From NCBI RefSeq assembly GCF_932294415.1, contig NC_065535.1, forward strand, positions 14,341,282-14,405,281: 64,000 nucleotides of DNA, written 5' to 3'. Source of the stretch: Quercus robur. Lineage: Eukaryota; Streptophyta; Magnoliopsida; Fagales; Fagaceae. Below the pieces are notes generated by a model that worked only from the letters and a program-made list of their open reading frames with translations, did no database searches and was not told the DNA's origin. Shown here one piece after another: positions 59,418 through 64,000 of the stretch (its first letter is position 1; every line of letters begins with the position of its first letter). The position numbers were made by a program, and so were the translations under genes.

Positions 59418-59744
59418 TCAGTCTTGATCGGAGAAGAGAAGGCGAAGCCTGGCGGCGAAGCGGCCGGTGCGGTCGAGAGAGGCCTCGTGGAGGAGAGATT
59501 GCTTGATGTTGTTCATGCGCTCGGTTAGGGATTGTTGCTCCTCCCTGAGCGCTGACGTGTCCTCCTCGAGGTCCTTGATGCGGTACTTCTGGCCCAGCGA
59601 TCTGGCGCTCAAGAGCAAAATTCCCGCCATGGCGGCGAACTGAATGAAGCTGTCTTTGCGCTTCATTGCGTTTGCAAATAAACCCAGCGATTTCTTAGGG
59701 TTTTGGACGACTGTGCCTGGGCTTGGCGGTGCTGGGGAAGCCAT
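59418..59744 (-). CDS. Small membrane-anchored protein of unknown function (108 aa)
   Basis: A single uninterrupted exon encodes MASPAPPSPGTVVQNPKK and ends RLRLLFSDQD. Residues about 33-51 (SFIQFAAMAGILLLSARSL) form one hydrophobic, probably membrane-spanning, segment next to a basic stretch (ANAMKRKD). The following part (about 54-90) is charged with a heptad-like pattern, so a short coiled coil is likely. It looks like a conserved plant protein, but its function is not known to me. An in-frame ATG upstream (59918) exists, but the shorter start fits the clean Met-Ala-Ser beginning and the CT-rich leader just before it. It could be an organelle or ER membrane protein; nothing in the sequence decides this. 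Confidence 0.8.
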   Translation of the reverse strand: MASPAPPSPGTVVQNPKKSLGLFANAMKRKDSFIQFAAMAGILLLSARSLGQKYRIKDLEEDTSALREEQQSLTERMNNIKQSLLHEASLDRTGRFAARLRLLFSDQD

Positions 59745-59957
59745 GGTTGAGCTTGAGAGAGAGAGAACCCCCAACTGAAACTGAAATGAGTATTGGACTA
59801 TTTGACTATGCATATTTGGTATTGGTCCTATTGGATAAGAGAGTAAGAGAGTCGTTGCAGCTCGAAACGGTGCGTTTTGATGCACCATTGGTTGGACCGT
59901 TCGAATGAAAGAGAGCACGTTTTTTTTTTAGCAATGTTAAAACGTCAAAAAAATTCA

Positions 59958-60757
59958 GGATTTTTTTAGAAAATAACTATAAAATTCAAATAATATCATT
60001 AGTTAGGAAACGTTTCAAATTAATTTGGTTTCTAACAATTCGAATTCAGAGGGGTCGATTTTTGAATTATAAAATCGAGTGTATTTTACTCGAGTTTTCT
60101 ATTTTGCCAGTAGTTGAGGTGGGTCCACGTAGGCCAAAAATCGAGTTCATTGGACTCGTTTTGTAAGACATTACCTGAGAGTGTTGTGTGAGATGAGTGT
60201 TCTGTGAGTGGAAGTGAGTTTAGGAAAGTTGTTTCATAGAGGTTTCTGAAGAGAAGAGCTGAGTTTCTGAATATAGAAAATATATTCACAATACAGAGAA
60301 GCTGTGAGACCCCACGGCTAGGAGGGACAGGTCCAGCTGGGACCCACGGACACGTGGAGGGATGGGGACTGATGCTGCTGTAGGAGGACTGATACGCCCA
60401 CGTGATGTTTCTGCTGTGGGGAACTGATGCTGCTGTAGGATGGGAGTGATGAGACAGGAACTGATGGAACTGATGCTACTCATTTTTTATACAAAGAAAC
60501 CGAGTTCAGAGGACTTGATTTAAATGTATAAAAATCGAGTCCAATGAACTCGGTTTCTAGGCTTAGAAACCGAGTCCATTGGACTTGATTTCTCGCCTAC
60601 GTGGACATTCTGGCCACCTCAGCTGCTGGCAAAATAATAAATAACAAACCCAGAAATCGAGTCCTCTGAATTCGAATTGCTAGATACCAAATTAGTTTGA
60701 AACGTTTCCTAACTAATGATATTGTTTGGGTTTTGTAGTTATTTTCTAAAAAATCTC
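59958..60757. mobile_element. Mutator-like non-autonomous element, 800 bp, long TIRs
   Basis: It is flanked by the exact 9-bp repeat AAAAATTCA (59949-59957 and 60758-60766). The arms are inverted over about 190 bp: 59958 onwards (GGATTTTTTTAGAAAATAAC, AGGAAACGTTTCAAA, GAGGTGG) against the complement of 60575-60757. The interior has repeated short inverted motifs around ATCGAGT/ACTCGAT and GAGTCCAATGAACTCGG, and an open frame at 60286-60483 (minus) without a recognisable domain. Long TIRs plus a 9-bp duplication indicate the Mutator superfamily. Confidence 0.92.
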
Positions 60758-60766
60758 AAAAATTCA

Positions 60767-61679
60767 CCACATTTTTTTGCTTTTCCACAATTTCTTAGTA
60801 TAATCAAATGAGATTACTTTAAATCATTAATCATAATCCATCACGTTAACAGTTGTGAAAAATTGCATCATTAGATTTATTGTATCTGACATGTCAAAAG
60901 ATAGTGGTTCAACAGTTGTGAAAATTCTTGTCACTATATATTTCTTATGCTTTTTACGCCAACTGATGACTGAAGATGTTTGCGAAAATGAAGTAAAACT
61001 GCAATGTCTTCACTCTTCCAGATACATTTGGTTTAAGTGCCGATTGAGGTAGATAGCTAGATCAGGGCCTTTCTGTATAGTAATGAGGCCAACCAGAGTC
61101 CAAGAACACTAGAGTATAGATGGGCGTACCAACGAGTCCATTGCTAGTGCAAAGAAAAATGATGAGAGATTGACCACAGAAAAAACCCAGCTAAATATTT
61201 GAAACAAATCCAAAATAGAAAATTACATTGTTCAAAATTGCATAACTAGCAAAAAGAATTTGTAAAGATATAAAATTACTACCATCCAGAAATCAAAACA
61301 ACCACAACTGTCGTGTAACCATTAAAAATGACTTCATCCTGCACAAAATGATTTGGTGCCGACAGAAAAGAAACTTTCACAATCACTACAGCTAACTAAT
61401 AAAGGGGAGTTTCTACTTTCTCCATGTTAATTCCATTCATCTCTACCAAAAGACTTCCCACATAATTTAACTCTACCATAAAAAAGAAAGATGCTATCCT
61501 CTAATTGGTTTCTTTTCTTTTTCTGTGCTGTTCATTTTAGTCCCGAGACCAACGGTCTCAGTTCAATCAACAGGGTGGATATCCCTTCCAAGAGATTGAA
61601 TAACTATCACTTTTGTTGCCTTAAAGTGAAACTCAGACCCTGAGCTCATGAGAGCTTTAAGTGATCTATACGTGCTACA
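60767..61679. other. Intergenic and CTU1 3' region
   Basis: This spacer includes the probable CTU1 3' untranslated sequence (minus strand, immediately left of 61680). No other gene was recognised. Confidence 0.45.
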
Positions 61680-63893
61680 TTAGAAGTCCAAAGTTCCACA
61701 TTGCTTGCTCTCAATACTCTTTGCTTCATTAGTTTCTTTTGTTCCCTTCTTACGATCATTATTAGGGCCTCGACTCCGCCCAATGCCCAGCTTTGGCAAA
61801 CCCCGATTTAGTCCCTCAAGCAGAACACAAGCTTTACACCATTTCTGCACAATAACACAAGGATGATGAATACTCAGATGCCCTAATGGGTAGCACATGC
61901 ATGTTCACATGAACGGTCATTCCTAAAGCGCATACATGCAGGGGAAAGAGATTGGGGGGGGGGGGGGGGGGGTGGGGGGTGGGAAGCTGATGGAAATGGC
62001 AATGGCAATGTTGGATAATGATAACAAATTGATTCCCTGACCCATCCAAAGGAAGTGCTGGTTCACAGAAGAAAATTACAAGCAAATGTAGGAATTGGTA
62101 TCATGAAAAAAAAAAGGCCATAACTGAGCAAATGTGTTTGATATTTTCTTACTGCACATGAGGCTGCCTCACACAAGATAGCTAAACAAAACTAAAGCAT
62201 TCCATCAATGTTGTAATTGCAGAAACTCTCCCCACTCTAGGCCATAATAAACATGTTTGTCTAATAGGCAGATAACTACTTTTATAAATGAGCTATAATT
62301 TGCAAATCATGTTTATAAAATCTTTCTGTAATTGGGAAATAAAGTGAAGCTTGAATTTTGCGTTAGACAACAAAAGCACGGGTTATATACTACTGAGTTT
62401 TGGTCAAACATATCAGGTCATGGAATATGCATATCAATGCTGCAAATAGAATCTAAGTGATAAATAAATTCCATGAGATATAAGTATCCAAAATTTTCTG
62501 GTTAGATGGAAATAGAAGCAAAACTTACCTGGCTTGAAATGTAGCCACAGCGTTCACAAGTCCCTTGTTCTGGCATTTTTGTAAAAGTAGAAATCCTGAA
62601 ATCCTCCCCTGATTGGATGATGTCAAGTATGGCCCTAGGTCTGCATCAGTAACATGAGAGATAATATGTCATACTAATAAAACAACTAAAATGCCAACCA
62701 TTGGGGAAAGTCTCAACTAAATAAAAACCTGATTCTTTCCAAATCCTTTATGAACTCACGAGCAAAACCACGATATGCATTTGGAGAGTAAATGCCTGCA
62801 GTTTCCATAAAAAGAACTCAGTAATTAGTTCAATTGAAAACCCAATTAACAGAAACAAAGGTAGGACACAAAAAGGACCAGCTCGTAATTGATTGACTTT
62901 ACTGCAGACTATTATACATTGGCAAGAAAAGTTGCGAACTTGCAAATAAATACTGCAACTTGTTAAGCTGCAAAAAACTATTCAGAGTTTGATAGAAACA
63001 TGCTAAGTAGGTCCTATAAACTGCACAAGGAAACTAAAATGAGTCATTGAAAAGAGCATTCATGAGAAGTGGAATAATAAACATACATTCGGTGGAGAAA
63101 TAGTCCAGCCTCTTGAAATATGCATACGTGTATATCTCGTTAAGGATTTGTAAATAATACCAACAAATATTTATAGGATAACACATTACAAGACTTTCAA
63201 AACCATTGAGAATTTCAATAACAAGGATATATAACAATCTCCTTTTCATATGTGTACTTGAAAGGTTTGCATCTTGGAATTGGTCCATCTTCACCAGTGA
63301 CTATTGAAGTGCATCTACTCAATCTACAAAGCAAAAGCATCAATGAGTTTATACACAAAACTTTATAAGAAACAAGATGGAAGAGTGGACAAATGTATTC
63401 ACCTAGCAATATCACCTCGTAGAATATTCAAAAGAACTGTTTCTGCAATATCATCTGCATTATGTCCGGTAGCGACCTTGTCTACTTTCAACAATGCAGC
63501 ACCTCGATCAAGGGCCTTAGAAATAAAGCAATCAATCAATTGAATCAAATCCCACTTAATTTTCATAACTGATAAAACATTAACCCTTGTGGTTAAAGAC
63601 TATGTAATTATACAACAGAAATTGTGCTTGATATATCAAATCATTGTGTGCATGCCCAGCGCTAATCCACAAAGCCAAGTGTCTGCCACCAACAGCATAA
63701 ATGGCAGGGCTAGTCGAAAATACATGATGAACATATGTGTGCCTATAATTTTAGAGGAGGTCATGTCCTATACCTGGCGTCGGAAAACACCACAAAATGT
63801 GCAATTATTCTTTAAACCTATCATCTTCACTATCTCGTCCATCGTCCATCCATACAGATCCTTGTATGAGACAATTTTAAGTGGCAGTCCATA
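61680..63893 (-). CDS. CTU1: Cytoplasmic tRNA 2-thiolation protein 1, C-terminal part (7 exons, starts off right edge)
   Basis: CTU1 (NCS6; ROL5 in Arabidopsis) with CTU2 thiolates the wobble uridine of tRNAs for Lys, Glu and Gln. Minus-strand exons: 63893-63774, 63515-63403, 63323-63231, 63127-63087, 62795-62729, 62640-62529 and 61844-61680 (TAA). They give 236 residues in one frame. Visible motifs are [54 protein letters not shown] and the C-terminal zinc cysteines [12 protein letters not shown] and [18 protein letters not shown]. The N-terminal ATP-binding PP-loop (SGGKDS-type) would lie beyond the right edge. The intron 63230-63128 looks like a U12-type AT-AC intron; all the others are GT-AG. 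Intron 62528-61845 contains a 19-G run. Confidence 0.95.
63128..63230 (-). other. Putative U12-type AT-AC intron of CTU1
   Basis: On the minus strand the intron starts ATATCCTTGT, against the U12 donor consensus ATATCCTTT. It has ATCCTTAAC as branch site, 10-15 bases before the end, and ends in AC. Splicing there gives EIVMYAYF, the conserved CTU1 sequence. The competing GT-AG reading (ATT|GTTATA to CGAG|ATATAC) stays in frame but gives EIIYTYAYF, one residue longer and less like the family. Confidence 0.88.
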
Positions 63894-64000
63894 CTGAAAA
63901 TGGAATATTAAAATAAGAGTCAGTCATCAGAATAATAGAAAATGACAAAGCAAACATATTCAAAAAAGATAAATAGACAACTGGGAAAGGAAACTAACAG

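Overview
The window is nuclear DNA of a eudicot plant, most likely a woody species. It is AT-rich, its genes carry many spliced introns, and its proteins are typical plant orthologues. More than half of it is intergenic or transposon-derived. The species cannot be named from the sequence.

Seven protein-coding loci can be supported by exon reconstruction (reading frame, splice sites and family resemblance). From left to right they are: PUS10, a tRNA pseudouridine synthase (minus strand, N-terminal half only, running off the left edge); an F-box/LRR/FBD protein (minus); ECH2, a peroxisomal enoyl-CoA hydratase 2 (minus, complete, 11 exons, 308 aa, C-terminal SSL); CCT2, the beta subunit of the TCP-1 chaperonin (plus, complete, 11 coding exons, 527 aa); a SKU5-similar multicopper-oxidase-like secreted protein (minus, complete, 8 exons, 545 aa); a 108-aa single-membrane-span protein of unknown function (minus); and CTU1, the cytoplasmic tRNA 2-thiolation subunit (minus, C-terminal two thirds, running off the right edge). 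These are unrelated housekeeping or cell-wall genes. Nothing suggests that they form a cluster or act together.

Repeats fill the space between genes. From 7.2 to 8.6 kb and from 18.3 to 20.4 kb lie terminal-inverted-repeat elements, the latter two back to back. From 21.1 to 25.8 kb there is a nested stack: a palindromic element interrupted by a solo LTR, and a decayed tandem array interrupted by a TIR-bounded insertion (itself carrying a solo LTR) and by a small TRIM retrotransposon. From 33,581 to 43,947 lies a 10.4-kb Ty3/Gypsy element with an exact ACTAT target duplication. It has two RNase H domains (Tat-lineage layout), an 81-bp tandem array with a three-unit higher-order pattern, and a decayed antisense ORF. 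Three solo LTRs of the same family sit at 15.2, 21.5 and 23.1 kb. Two elements with 9-bp target duplications (Mutator-like) lie in a CCT2 intron and at 60 kb.

The observations most worth checking are: an apparent U12-type AT-AC intron in CTU1; the antisense ORF and higher-order 81-bp array of the Gypsy element; premature stops in that element that mostly look like C-to-T (or complementary G-to-A) changes; a near-complete copy of ECH2 intron 9 lying 6 kb away beside the F-box gene; and two introns with identical GCATGT donors in neighbouring genes.
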